DNA of 64,000 bases, taken from positions 11,960,657 through 12,024,656 of the forward strand of contig OX438757.1 of assembly GCA_949316235.1 (NCBI GenBank), given 5' to 3'. Origin of the DNA: Oegoconia quadripuncta (Eukaryota; Arthropoda; Insecta; Lepidoptera; Autostichidae). Made by a program: the position numbers and the translations under genes. Shown one piece after another: positions 45,606 through 55,524 of the stretch. The notes below the pieces were generated by a model. That model was given only the letters and a program-made list of their open reading frames with translations. It was not told the DNA's origin and ran no database searches. Within the stretch, counting starts at the first letter, position 1. Every line of letters begins with the position of its first letter.

Positions 45606-45786
45606 ATGACCAATTGGTGTCTAGTAGTAGTGGTAGTAGGAGGAATGACTAATGGCTGCTGGTTCTAATCCTGCTAGTGGTAAATGTTTGTATGATGAAT
45701 TCAGGACATTTATGCCCGGGTCAGGAATATTTACATAAATATTTATTTATGTTTGTCCGTTATCGTATCGATAGTACAAGCTTTGC
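45606..45786 (+). mobile_element. Degenerate SINE-B cut by the LINE
   Basis: GATGACCAATTGGTGTCTAG, GGTTCTAATCCTGCTAGTGG, GTATGATGAATTCAGG and ATAGTACAAGCTTTGC follow SINE-B order. The copy stops at CTTTGC, where the tail of the CR1-like LINE begins, so the LINE probably inserted here. Confidence 0.6.
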
Positions 45787-48750
45787 GGAAAATGAAAATG
45801 AAAATGAAAATGAAAAAATGTTTATTTTCGTAGGATACAATTGATCACTTGAAAACGTTAATATATCATTTTAAATCTACCGCTCATTCGTAATGCTGTA
45901 ATCCCCAGAGAAGAACGAGCAAGAAACTCAAGGGGTTGCTCTTTTCTGCGAGTCAAGATATTATTTAATAACAGTAAATTGCTTTATACTTTTTTTGGTA
46001 TAGAGTCAAACATATTTATTAACAATAAATTACTAACTTTAATTTGGTTTATAGTTATACATACTATACGTCGCCAAATAAGTTTTAAGTCCAAGGATTA
46101 CTGTCATTTAAATAATCACAAATTTTATAGTAACCTTTTGCACTGAGCTTCTGCTTCACGATACCTTTGAACTTATCTAAAGGCAAATTCTGCATATCTT
46201 CGGGAATCTTATTGAACAAACGTATACATTGCCCCTTAAATGAATTACTAACTTTATGGAGTCTAGTTGAATGCAGAGCAAGTTTATTTTTATTTCTAGT
46301 ATTTATGTCATGTTTATCGCTATTTTTCTCAAATGAAGATATATTTTTCTTTACATAAATGACATTTTCATATATGTATTGGGATGCTAATGTCAAAATA
46401 TTTACTTCTTTAAACAGTTCCCTCAAAGAATCCCTCGATTTTAACTTATATATTGCTCGAATGGCTCGTTTCTGTAGTATGAATATTTTACTAATGTCAG
46501 CTGCATTTCCCCACAGTAAAATTCCATAAGTCATTAAACTGTGGAAATAACTAAAGTAGACTAACCTAGCTGTATCAACATCTGTAACTTGTCGAATTTT
46601 CCATATTGCATATGCTGCCGAGCTGAGCCTTTTAGACAATTTTAAGATATGTGGTCCCCATTGTAGCTTAGCATCTAGAGTAATACCTAAAAACACAACT
46701 GTATCTACAGGGTCCAGCAATTCTTTTTTAATAACAAGACTAGTGGCGACCTGTCTGACGTTTGGTAGAACAAACTTGATGCATTTAGTTTTCTTTTCAT
46801 TCAAAAGCAAATTATTAGCCGTGAACCAATCTACCATTTTTGTTATACAATCATTAACAATACTGTAATCTTGTTCATTTCGTCTAAGTTTGAACACAAA
46901 TGATGTGTCATCTGCAAACAGTACAATTTCATGTCTGTCTTTTACAAAGAAAGGTAAGTCATTTATGTAGACTAGAAACAGGAATGGACCCAATATGGAT
47001 CCCTGGGGAACTCCCATGCTAACCGCAGAACCTGATGATCTCATTCCATTGACATCCACCACTTGGATCCTATTACTAAGGTAAGATTCCATAAGTAGGA
47101 GTGCTTGACCTTGCAATCCATAGTGACGTAGTTTTTTTACCAAAATGTCATGCCGAACGCAATCAAACGCCTTGGAAAGATCACAGAACACACCTACTGC
47201 ATCCTGCGACTTCTCCCAGGCATCAAATATGTGTCCTATTAGCTCAACACCTGCATCGGTTGTTGAGCGACCCCGGGTAAAACCAAATTGTTTAGTGTGC
47301 AATAATTTATTTGTATTAAAATGTGTTAATAATTGTTCAAGGATAATTTTTTCAAATATTTTACTAAGAGTTGGTAGTACTGATATAGGTCTGAAATTTG
47401 TGGGGTCCGATGTACTACCTGATTTAAACAAAGGAATTATCTTGCTGTATTTCATTAAGTCAGGAAAGACCCCCTGACCAATGCACATGTTAAAAACATC
47501 AGCTAGGTAAGGAGCCATGCAATCAATTACAGATCCAATAATTTTTACAGAGAGACCATCGAGATCTGCGGTATTACTCATTCTAATACGATTAAATGAC
47601 TTTAATATATCGGAGGACACTATAGGCCTGAAATCAAATGCAACGTTACATGGACTAACACTTGACTTTAGCAGAGATTCAGCTAGGGTGGGAGATGAGT
47701 TTAGGGTTTTGGTAGCTAACACCGGAATATTAGTAAAGAACTCATCAAAAGCTTCAGCAACTTCCATTAAATTAGTGATATCTCGATCATTAATTTTTAA
47801 CTTTAAATCGAAACTACGTGACTTGACCCTTCCAGTTTCTTTGTTAATAATTTGCCAAGTTGTCTTAGAAATGTTATTACTCATTTTAATTTTCTTATGC
47901 AAATATTGTGCTTTTGCAACTAAGCACACTTTTTTAAATAATTTAGAATAACTTCTAACATAATTTTTGAATTCTTGGTTATTGTTATAGGTCCTTTCAT
48001 CATATAGGTCGTATAACTTTTGTCTGCTTATATGTATTCCAACCGTCGCCCAATCATTAAATTTTGAGCAGTTATCAACTTTAATCCGCTTTGGTTTAAA
48101 TACAGTATTATATTCATTTTTAGTCAAGTTAAAAACAGAGCTATAAAGCTCATTTGCCTCATTCGAATACTTTACAAAAGGTAATTTAGATTCCAAGCTA
48201 TTTTTATATGACTCGAGGCGATTGCGATTTATAGGGTTACATGTAATGGTCCTAGATACTTTGTCAATATTTAAGTCAAAACAAGCCAGTTGGCCGCAAT
48301 GGTCTGAACTTAGTTGATTAATAATTACTTTATAAGTCGGCTTAAGATTTGTAAAAATATTATCAAGACAGGTCGCACTGCTAGATGTTATTCTAGTTGG
48401 CTCGATGAAGACATTTGACATACCATAACACTTGAATAAGCATTTTAGGCTGTTGCTCAAACTGGATTTTTCTAGAAGATTTATGTTGAAATCTCCACAA
48501 ATGGCAACACATTTATTATTATTGCATAATTTACTTAAAACGTCTTCCATAATGTTTTCAAACAACTCATATGGAGATGAAGGGGGTTTGTAGACTGCCA
48601 ACACGATTATCTTATCTAATTCGACTAGATCATTGGTGTAAATATCCGAAATATTATTATAAAAAATGTAGGGTATTGTAATATCACTCAATGAAAGTTA
48701 TGTTTTATTTAGAGCGAAGAAATCACATGAAACTCCATAACAAGTCAAGT
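45787..48750 (-). mobile_element. 5'-truncated CR1/Jockey-like LINE
   Basis: Minus-strand order: part of an endonuclease, a full reverse transcriptase, a C-terminal region, a stop at about 46085, a ~300-bp 3' UTR, then a (CATTTT)n tail at 45788-45815. ORF1 and the N-terminal half of the endonuclease are absent. The 5' junction lies between about 48700 and 48780, where the sequence passes into repeat D. The long undamaged frame marks it as one of the younger insertions in the window. Confidence 0.8.
46085..48691 (-). CDS. Endonuclease/reverse transcriptase of a CR1/Jockey-like LINE, N-terminally truncated
   Basis: The 868-codon frame encodes a target-primed retrotransposition enzyme. Residues 1-145 are the C-terminal half of an AP-like endonuclease: VYKPPSS at 33, GDFNIN at 66, TCLDNIF at 107 and SDHCG at 129 with the catalytic histidine. 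Residues ~410-690 are the reverse transcriptase: FRPISVLPTLSKIFEK, FGFTRGRSTT, FCDLSKAFDCV with the first catalytic Asp (504), GVPQGSILGP and FADDT with the catalytic DD (594-595), then the thumb-like FLGITLDAKLQW. The end AKGYYKICDYLND recurs in another copy at 41.1 kb. The nominal start is a TTG codon three codons inside an upstream TAA, so it is not a true start. Without the N-terminal endonuclease half and ORF1 it cannot move itself. Clade placement is by motif style only. Confidence 0.85.
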   Translation of the reverse strand: MSDITIPYIFYNNISDIYTNDLVELDKIIVLAVYKPPSSPYELFENIMEDVLSKLCNNNKCVAICGDFNINLLEKSSLSNSLKCLFKCYGMSNVFIEPTRITSSSATCLDNIFTNLKPTYKVIINQLSSDHCGQLACFDLNIDKVSRTITCNPINRNRLESYKNSLESKLPFVKYSNEANELYSSVFNLTKNEYNTVFKPKRIKVDNCSKFNDWATVGIHISRQKLYDLYDERTYNNNQEFKNYVRSYSKLFKKVCLVAKAQYLHKKIKMSNNISKTTWQIINKETGRVKSRSFDLKLKINDRDITNLMEVAEAFDEFFTNIPVLATKTLNSSPTLAESLLKSSVSPCNVAFDFRPIVSSDILKSFNRIRMSNTADLDGLSVKIIGSVIDCMAPYLADVFNMCIGQGVFPDLMKYSKIIPLFKSGSTSDPTNFRPISVLPTLSKIFEKIILEQLLTHFNTNKLLHTKQFGFTRGRSTTDAGVELIGHIFDAWEKSQDAVGVFCDLSKAFDCVRHDILVKKLRHYGLQGQALLLMESYLSNRIQVVDVNGMRSSGSAVSMGVPQGSILGPFLFLVYINDLPFFVKDRHEIVLFADDTSFVFKLRRNEQDYSIVNDCITKMVDWFTANNLLLNEKKTKCIKFVLPNVRQVATSLVIKKELLDPVDTVVFLGITLDAKLQWGPHILKLSKRLSSAAYAIWKIRQVTDVDTARLVYFSYFHSLMTYGILLWGNAADISKIFILQKRAIRAIYKLKSRDSLRELFKEVNILTLASQYIYENVIYVKKNISSFEKNSDKHDINTRNKNKLALHSTRLHKVSNSFKGQCIRLFNKIPEDMQNLPLDKFKGIVKQKLSAKGYYKICDYLNDSNPWT

Positions 48751-48799
48751 TTTTAAATTTCCAATACATTGCGAATGGAAAATAAAACAGATATCGGTC

Positions 48800-49045
48800 C
48801 ATCAAACCTGTACCCTTAAAACCGCACTCAAATCAGAGCACCCTGGACAAAAACGGGTACACACATACACATCCGTACACATACACACGCACACATACAC
48901 ATACACACACACATACACACGCACATACACACACACATACACACGCACATACACACATACACATACACACACACACATACACATACACACACACAACGCC
49001 TTCATACACATAACACCGATCGTTTTTAGTCGGGGATTAAAATTT
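48800..49045. repeat. Repeat D fragment with expanded AC/ACAT microsatellite
   Basis: AAAACCGCACTCAAATCAGAG, CCCTGGACAAAAACGGG and CGATCGTTTTTAGTCGGGG are the family D end blocks. The AC-rich stretch normally between them has grown to about 140 bp. Confidence 0.5.
48857..48994. repeat. Compound microsatellite (ACAC, ACAT, ACGC)
   Basis: Alternating purine-pyrimidine units such as ACACATACACACGCAC run almost uninterrupted for ~138 bp. The open minus-strand frame here (Cys/Val/Tyr repeats) is the translation of this microsatellite and not a protein. Confidence 0.9.
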
Positions 49046-49659
49046 AAAAGTGAAATAAACCTGTTGTTTCTTAACCATAAAATATCGATTATAAAGATAC
49101 CTACGTCATTTGAAATAAAATAAATGCAAAGTTCGTGGAAGGCAAGCTGTGATTCGAGCTGTTCCAGCATTTCCACCAGCATTTAAGCTGGAACGGCTGC
49201 ATAACTCATATACAGTTAGCGGAGTCGACTTTAATATCCGACGTTAGGGTAAGATTGTCTTTTTTAACCGACTTCAAAAAGGAAGAGTCTCACTTCGACT
49301 TCATTTTTTAAACGATTTTGATGAATGATTGAGAATGGAATCGGATTATTTAAAGTGGGGACTTAAATAACATCTTCACTAATATCTTTATATTGAAAAT
49401 TTAAATCCGAGAAACATGTTATTATATCATCCAGACAAAACAAACAGACAAAACCAACTGGGTTATAAGCTAAATATCTAGCTAAGAACTATAGGTACTC
49501 GAGTTTAATCGTAAATAATAAAAAAAAACCTTCGAAAAGCTATATTATCATCGAAATACTCCTCAAACTTCCTTAAAGCTGAATACAAAGAACTTTAACT
49601 TTTTTTAACAGGATGGTAGTTCGGAAACATTGGTTAGATTTTTTTTTCTTGCAGTGTAG

Positions 49660-49985
49660 GTTTTTTTTCGCACCACGGCTTAGCACTTGACCTCAATCAC
49701 ACCTGATGTTAAGTGAAGATGAGGCCGAAGGTGGAAGCGTACTGACCCGGAAACCCAAATATTTGGGGAACTGGCTATCTTATCTCTGACAACCGGAACA
49801 CAACAATGCTATTAACATTGCTGTTAGGCGGCAGATTTAGATAAGATGGTAGTAGCTAGCCAGGCGGACATTTAAAATGCCCTACCACCAACCAAACCGA
49901 GTACTAAACATGTACCCCGCTGGGGAGCGAACCCGCGACCTCCGATTCGTAAACCCTATGTTGTTAACATTGAGCCACGGAGGCG
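49660..49985 (-). mobile_element. tRNA-derived SINE, family A, full length
   Basis: The plus strand starts with a T-run and CACCACGGCTTAGCACTTG, includes TGGGGAGCGAACCCGCGACC (reverse B box), and ends AACATTGAGCCACGGAGGCG (reverse A-box side). It is close in sequence to 28683-29019. Confidence 0.8.
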
Positions 49986-50233
49986 TTTTTAGTACACAAA
50001 AGTTACTAACTACGGAGTACTAAGCTAACCCCACTCACTCGATACACCAACCAATACAATATCACCCTACACCAATCAGAGTCAGGCACAAAATAAAAAT
50101 GGCGCCTGGTCGCTCGACTGAAACGAAACCGGCGAAATGAAACTCGCAGCGAATTAACGGTGCACCTATTACGGACACTGACAATACTTAGTTTTGATCG
50201 AATGTGGGTTACCTACATTGTAACCATACCAGC

Positions 50234-50369
50234 CTGCGTAGCATGACATCGTGTGTCGCGCGCGACGTAAGAGTGAGAGTGGGATAGTTGTATATTTTGT
50301 CCAAGTGAATGAGCTGGACAAAATATTAACACTCGCGACATAAACGTTTACCGCGCCTGTCATGCTACA
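50234..50369. mobile_element. Palindromic MITE (GCGTAGCATGACA family), second copy
   Basis: CTGCGTAGCATGACATCG and CGCGCCTGTCATGCTACAG are the ends. The interior matches 37661-37797. A 69-codon minus-strand frame overlaps it and is not a gene. Confidence 0.7.
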
Positions 50370-50977
50370 GTTGTACATTTAGCTAATTTGAAATGTAGAC
50401 CATTGTGACGCTTTCTCACCTGGCACTTCTATCAAGGTTGCCTATAAGGCAATGCGTACCTACTGACTGGATAACTTGACCCACAGAGCACTGCGCAGCC
50501 CAAACGAGTGCACTGATATTCATGAAAGGCATTTTAGGTTACTCCGAAATGTGCAGTAAGAGGGGATTTTTTTGTGATTTTCGACTCCTAAACGGGTCAA
50601 AGCCTCGAATATTTCAAACAAAAGCCAATAACTTGCTGAACGAAGGTCTTTAGAGAAATGAAAACTGGTATGTAGCCTTTGGAAATATATTAACACCGTG
50701 TTTCACTATTATTCTTTATGAAAAAAAAAAACAAATTTTTAAAATTTTTAAAATAAGGCTATTCGATGGTGATAGTTCTATTAAGAAATTAGATGGCGAT
50801 AGTAGTATTTTAAGACGCCGTATGATTTGTTTTTACTGTTATAAAAATTTGTTCATATTTCGAGATGCTCATAAATTTGTTTATATTAGCCGCCTTCGAG
50901 TAAACAACAAAAGGCTTACGATTGGTGGTAAAGTACTTTTAAATATCATTTGGCCAGTTCCCATCTTATCTTTTGGA

Positions 50978-51210
50978 TATAAATAAATATTTCGGACACT
51001 TCACCAATCATCTAGTCTCAAAGTACGCAAGCCTTGTACTAAGGAATTATGTATATATAACGTACAAACGTACATAAATATTTATCTATCATCCATACTC
51101 AGAAATAAATGTTCTTATTCATCACATAAACATTTAACCCTCGCGGGATTCGAATCCGCAACCGTCAGTTTCTCAGACAGCGGCACTATCCACTACACCA
51201 ATCGATTGTT
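50978..51210 (-). mobile_element. tRNA-derived SINE, family B
   Basis: AAATAAATATTTCGGACACTT begins the tail side, GGGATTCGAATCCGCAACCG is the reverse B box, and ATCCACTACACCAATCGATTG is the reverse A-box side. Confidence 0.75.
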
Positions 51211-51211
51211 T

Positions 51212-51340
51212 TCCATTGTTGTGTTCCGGTTGTTTGAGATTAGACGGCCTATCCCCCAGATAACCTCCCAGATTAGTTCCCCAGATTAATCCTCCAGATT
51301 AGTTAGAGGTTCCGGATCAGCGCGCTTCCACTTTCGTGCG
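51212..51340 (+). mobile_element. SINE-A fragment with expanded CCAGATTA units
   Basis: CATTGTTGTGTTCCGGTTG and TTCCGGATCAGCGCGCTTCC are SINE-A blocks. Between them the word CCCCAGATTA/TCCAGATTA is repeated four to five times, a small local expansion not seen in other copies. Confidence 0.55.
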
Positions 51341-51491
51341 GGTGTGCATGAAGAAAAACCGTGCGGGCAAAGTCGCGGGCGGAAACCTACTACAGAATAG
51401 ATTGACTAAATATCGTATTATGACGATGCAATTATTGGTAGCGTAAGCGTAATAAAGTTCATTTATTATGTTATGTAACATGTAAATGTTA

Positions 51492-52044
51492 TGTCACGTT
51501 CAACGAGAACAAGTAGAGCGCTTGTAGAGCTGCACTTGCTGTTTGGGTATGCTTAGATTCAGCTTGTTAGCTTGCTAGAGAGAGTTTGCAAGTGAGCATC
51601 ACTATCCGTCACTGGATATAGCGTAATTAAACTAAAATGCAGCGTGTGGTGCTTGTAGGGTTTAATTAGCTTTACAGTAGCTTTACAGGGTATCAATCAA
51701 ATGTGTTTAACTTTCATAGGTAAAATTTTCACTTGAAATTAGACAGCTTTTGAAGTCACTTTTGTATTACTACAAATCAAAGAAATAATGGATAATCGAG
51801 CGGCTAGTTCCGTGCTCTTCTATCGCTCAATAATTGCAGAATTATAATATTATTTATTACACCACAACATTACATATAACAGAGTACAAACAAAGGTGGA
51901 TTTATCTCTTTAAGAGATCTGTTCCAGTTAACCTGAGCATTGAATTAGGAAATGGAGTAAATTTGGGGTTTAGCCCTTCGCGCACAATTTGCTTTAAACA
52001 ATATTTGTCAAAGGTCAAGTTTTGCATAACAGCAGGAGCCTTAT
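51492..52044 (+). repeat. 552-bp sequence, left member of an identical inverted pair
   Basis: From GTCACGTTCAACGAG (51493) to GCAGGAGCCTTAT (52044) this is, as far as I can read it, base-for-base the reverse complement of 54242-54793 with no length difference. It is bordered by a 21-bp direct repeat at 51471-51491 and 52041-52061 (starts TTATGTAACATG), which looks like a target duplication. It contains a 73-codon frame beginning with TTG and no recognisable domain. It is not a known SINE by structure: it has no tRNA boxes and no A tail. Confidence 0.75.
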
Positions 52045-52099
52045 GTAACATGTAAATGTTACATAACATAATAAATGAACTTTAAAATTATTTTAATAA

Positions 52100-52440
52100 T
52101 CCCCAGTGATATTAAAGGATAGTTAAAAACTTCACAGTTTCGACACAAGAGCTCCGTAATAGTGGCACAACTTTTGCCCCAAGTGAGAGCAAAATAAGTA
52201 CAAGATTAATTGTCCCCGGGACAACAGCACCGGAAGTGCATCCATGTTGGGCACTCGCCGCCATTTTGTGCTTCCGGTAAGATAGGACCGATCCCACTCG
52301 ATCTATCGACTTGTTAGTTTCTTTTTTAAGTATATGTAGGTAGTAATGTACTATGTCCGTTCCTTTAGCGTGCCCTGTAACCTGATTGGTTATCGCAGTG
52401 TGAAATATGTAATCCACAACCAATAGTAGGTAGATCATCT
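52100..52440. other. Less AT-rich block with paired CCGGAAG (ETS-like) motifs
   Basis: ACCGGAAGTGCATCC at about 52230 faces an inverse TGTGCTTCCGGT ending at about 52279, with CGCCGCCATTTTG between them. ETS- and YY1-type words close together are common at insect and vertebrate promoters. A 108-codon minus-strand frame overlaps but has no recognisable fold. It may be a promoter, a short palindromic element, or chance. Confidence 0.3.
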
Positions 52441-53060
52441 AAAATCTAAAACGATACCAATTATGACACAAAAATTAGGTTAACCTTCGTCTTCCTCCTT
52501 CAATTGGCAATCTCCAGGCTCTTCAGGCGACATTTCTGCCAGTGTCCAGTATTTAATAATAATTCGTCAGCAAATTATTCATAAATATATTATCATTAAT
52601 CTTTAGTTAGTATGCTATGGAAGATCGCTCGTCATATCACTGATTTTTATCATTCAATATTTTGTTGTTTTCTAGGTTAAGGGGGTGACCTAATTTTTCT
52701 GTTTTTGGCATCAACACAACAGGGCTTTTGACAAATGATGTCTTGTGGCAAATCTCGCCAGTAAATTGTTGCGAGTTATCGAATCTTCCTTTCACTGAAG
52801 ACCTACTTAACATGTAAAAAATATAGGTAAATATATATTGTTAGCCAAGAAACAAATAGTTACTGACATATCTTACTAAAGTTTAAATAAACTAGGTGTA
52901 GGTGTACTTATAATCCTAAAATAAACTGGTATTAACAAAATATCGTGCACAGCGGGTACATGTTTTTCATTTACTCAATTAACAGTATAAAAACATTATC
53001 ATTACAAGTTTTATTGCCCAAGTCGATAACGCAATATTATATTGGTAGACTATAACTATT
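52441..53060. other. Intergenic DNA, nothing recognised
   Basis: AT-rich DNA between the two inverted 552-bp copies. No coding or repeat signature was found. Confidence 0.4.
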
Positions 53061-53300
53061 GAAAATTTACAAAACCCGCGAAAGACAAGCGATTAAAACA
53101 AAACGGCAGAACCGATTTCGAAATAACATGTCTAAGAACCACCGCTAGAAAACCTGCTTTCAAATATAAAGAAACACATCCAAATCGTTTCACCCGTTTA
53201 AGAGCTACGGTGCCGCAGACAGATACACACATTTATATCACCAAAAATAGTGGTCAAATTTATATCACCCCTCTTTTTGCATCAGGGGTTAACAAGGGGG
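53061..53300. repeat. Dispersed repeat related to family D
   Basis: AAAACGGCAGAACCGATTTCG, ACACATCCAAATCGTTTCACC, TTTAAGAGCTACGGTGCCGC and CACCCCTCTTTTTGCATCAGG, ending GGGTTAACAAGGG, resemble a common lepidopteran repeat ending TCTTTTTGCGTCGGGGGTTAA-like, as I recall it. Confidence 0.4.
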
Positions 53301-53687
53301 TTTCACACTTATATTATAGATAACACAGGCGATAATAATAACAGGTTTGCTTAGATTTTGTTCTATTAATGTAAATTTAGGAGTCCATTGATGCTTATAA
53401 CACAAGTATTTTTAATGCTTAGCATGGGCATCAGCTGGGTACATACTTTTGGAAATTCTAATGAATATTAAAAAAAAATACCGGTTGTAAACTACCTACT
53501 GTATTTACCTGTGGTTAAAAATAAATTATTCTAAATTATTCTTAAATACTTATCTTTTATAAATAAATTAAATTAAGCATTACTACCAATTAATATCGTT
53601 TATTACATGATGCCTACGTAGATACCTACATAAAGTATGTCAATTGGAATTACCTTCAAGACGTTTTAAATATTTGTGGGATACTAA

Positions 53688-53974
53688 TCATCATCAGCCC
53701 GTAAATATCCCACTGCAGGGATATAGGCCTTCCCTCGTATATGAGGGAGTATGGGCCAATTCGGGTGGGGTCTTCACATGCCTTTCAATTTTTATTTCTC
53801 AGGCATGCAGGGTTCCTCACGATGTTTTCCTTCACAGTTTAAGAGCAGTCTGATAAATGCACATAAGTAATTAAATTAAATTTCTAGTCATTTGTACATT
53901 GGCCTGCCTGGGAATCGAATTCGGACCTCCTAAATTGGGAGCCCGCGTCTTAACCACTGATATCGACGCTCCTC
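53688..53974 (-). mobile_element. tRNA-derived SINE, fourth type
   Basis: On the minus strand the head reads GAGCGTCGATATCAGTGG, TTAAGACGCGGGCTCCC and TCCGAATTCGATTCCCAGG (B-box-like). The body contains AAGGAAAACATCGTGAGGAA, CATGCCTGAGAAATAAAAATTG and CCTATATCCCTGCAGTGGG. The latter word recurs near 37265-37300. It lies between the two identical inverted copies. Confidence 0.65.
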
Positions 53975-54241
53975 TACTTAATTTTGTAAATTTTATTATA
54001 CAGTTTGCTTACACGTTTCATAAAATAGATGAAAATAAAGATAGATTGTGTAAAAACATGACATGGGCATGAAAGGAGTTGTTACTAAAATGGCGATTGC
54101 TTGAAGGAAATAGAGGAACAAAATTTGTGTGCCACCCCAAATAGTGGAATTAGGATTAGGATACAATTCCTTTACTCCGATTTCTCAAAGTTAATAAATC
54201 TTTCAAAGGGCAAAGTATATAAATATACTTTTACTACTCGT

Positions 54242-54793
54242 ATAAGGCTCCTGCTGTTATGCAAAACTTGACCTTTGACAAATATTGTTTAAAGCAAATT
54301 GTGCGCGAAGGGCTAAACCCCAAATTTACTCCATTTCCTAATTCAATGCTCAGGTTAACTGGAACAGATCTCTTAAAGAGATAAATCCACCTTTGTTTGT
54401 ACTCTGTTATATGTAATGTTGTGGTGTAATAAATAATATTATAATTCTGCAATTATTGAGCGATAGAAGAGCACGGAACTAGCCGCTCGATTATCCATTA
54501 TTTCTTTGATTTGTAGTAATACAAAAGTGACTTCAAAAGCTGTCTAATTTCAAGTGAAAATTTTACCTATGAAAGTTAAACACATTTGATTGATACCCTG
54601 TAAAGCTACTGTAAAGCTAATTAAACCCTACAAGCACCACACGCTGCATTTTAGTTTAATTACGCTATATCCAGTGACGGATAGTGATGCTCACTTGCAA
54701 ACTCTCTCTAGCAAGCTAACAAGCTGAATCTAAGCATACCCAAACAGCAAGTGCAGCTCTACAAGCGCTCTACTTGTTCTCGTTGAACGTGAC
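54242..54793 (-). repeat. 552-bp sequence, right member of an identical inverted pair
   Basis: It reads as the exact reverse complement of 51493-52044 and encodes the same 70-residue peptide on the minus strand. Its flanks (CTTTTACTACTCG on the left, TTGCATATAAAAGTAACTC on the right) differ from those of the left member, so the shared unit is well delimited. No clear target duplication was found here. Confidence 0.75.
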
Positions 54794-54978
54794 TTGCATA
54801 TAAAAGTAACTCTACTTGGTAGGTTGCTTTCATTCGAATATTGTCAGCCAGAAAGCCCTGTTTACTTGTAAATCACGGCTAGGGTATGCAAGCTGCTCAT
54901 ATTGCGGTCTAGTCGCTCCAATTATATTATCGTGTTCCATAATATAATTGAATCCATTTATGCTAAATTCGGATAATA

Positions 54979-55276
54979 TTAGGTCTTTACCTATGAAATT
55001 GGAGATTTTTTCTTCGTTAATAATAATGTACCAACTCCTACGATTCTATAGCTATTTCCAAATTTGTTTTTTATATGGAAAATAGAATATATTTTCAAGG
55101 TTTCACATGAAATATTTTTTAATGACTGAGCTAAATAACATAATAAATAATAATAAATAAATAAAGCTAAATTTGGATTTGCCGTTCCCAAAAAAAATTC
55201 AAAAATCTTTGTATGGGGAAAACAGTCTTAATGAAATTCTTCATACAAAACGCCAATTTCATAGGTAAGGACCTAA
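54979..55276. mobile_element. Mariner-type MITE, complete with TA flanks
   Basis: TTAGGTCTTTACCTATGAAAT and ATTTCATAGGTAAGGACCTAA are the inverted ends, and TA lies immediately outside each. The right arm (ATTTGCCGTTCCCAAAAAAA, CATACAAAACGCCAATTTC) pairs with the left part of the 4516 copy, showing this one is in the opposite orientation. Confidence 0.7.
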
Positions 55277-55524
55277 TATGTTAGTCCATAATAATTACAT
55301 TATTATTACTACATAGGATAGTATTGTCGATCTATTAAAACAATGTTAACGTTGGAATTTTTCGAGCAGTGAGACAGCCGTTCGTTATGGAACGTCTGGA
55401 ACACTATGTGCTAAAAACCTCATGCCTCGTTCAGTACTATGTACGCACTGTTCTGGCTCGCCATTTCAAAGCACATAAAGTAGCACACTCTCTTCGAGTC
55501 ACAAATTACTTAAGTATAATTATA

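Noticed and set aside
47145..47951. Plus-strand frames of 110 and 144 codons
   Set aside because: They are antisense shadows of the long LINE reverse transcriptase frame, as is 46167-46358.
48802..49182. 126-codon minus-strand frame rich in Cys/Val/Tyr
   Set aside because: It is the translation of the AC/ACAT microsatellite and a repeat D fragment.
51834..52055. 73-codon frame duplicated at 54234-54452 as a possible conserved gene
   Set aside because: Its conservation is fully explained by the identical 552-bp copies. It begins with TTG, has no domain, and the frame ends differ at the copy boundary.
51471..52061. Solo LTR interpretation of the 552-bp unit
   Set aside because: The shared unit does not start TG and end CA at the same positions in both copies, and there is no 4-6 bp target duplication.
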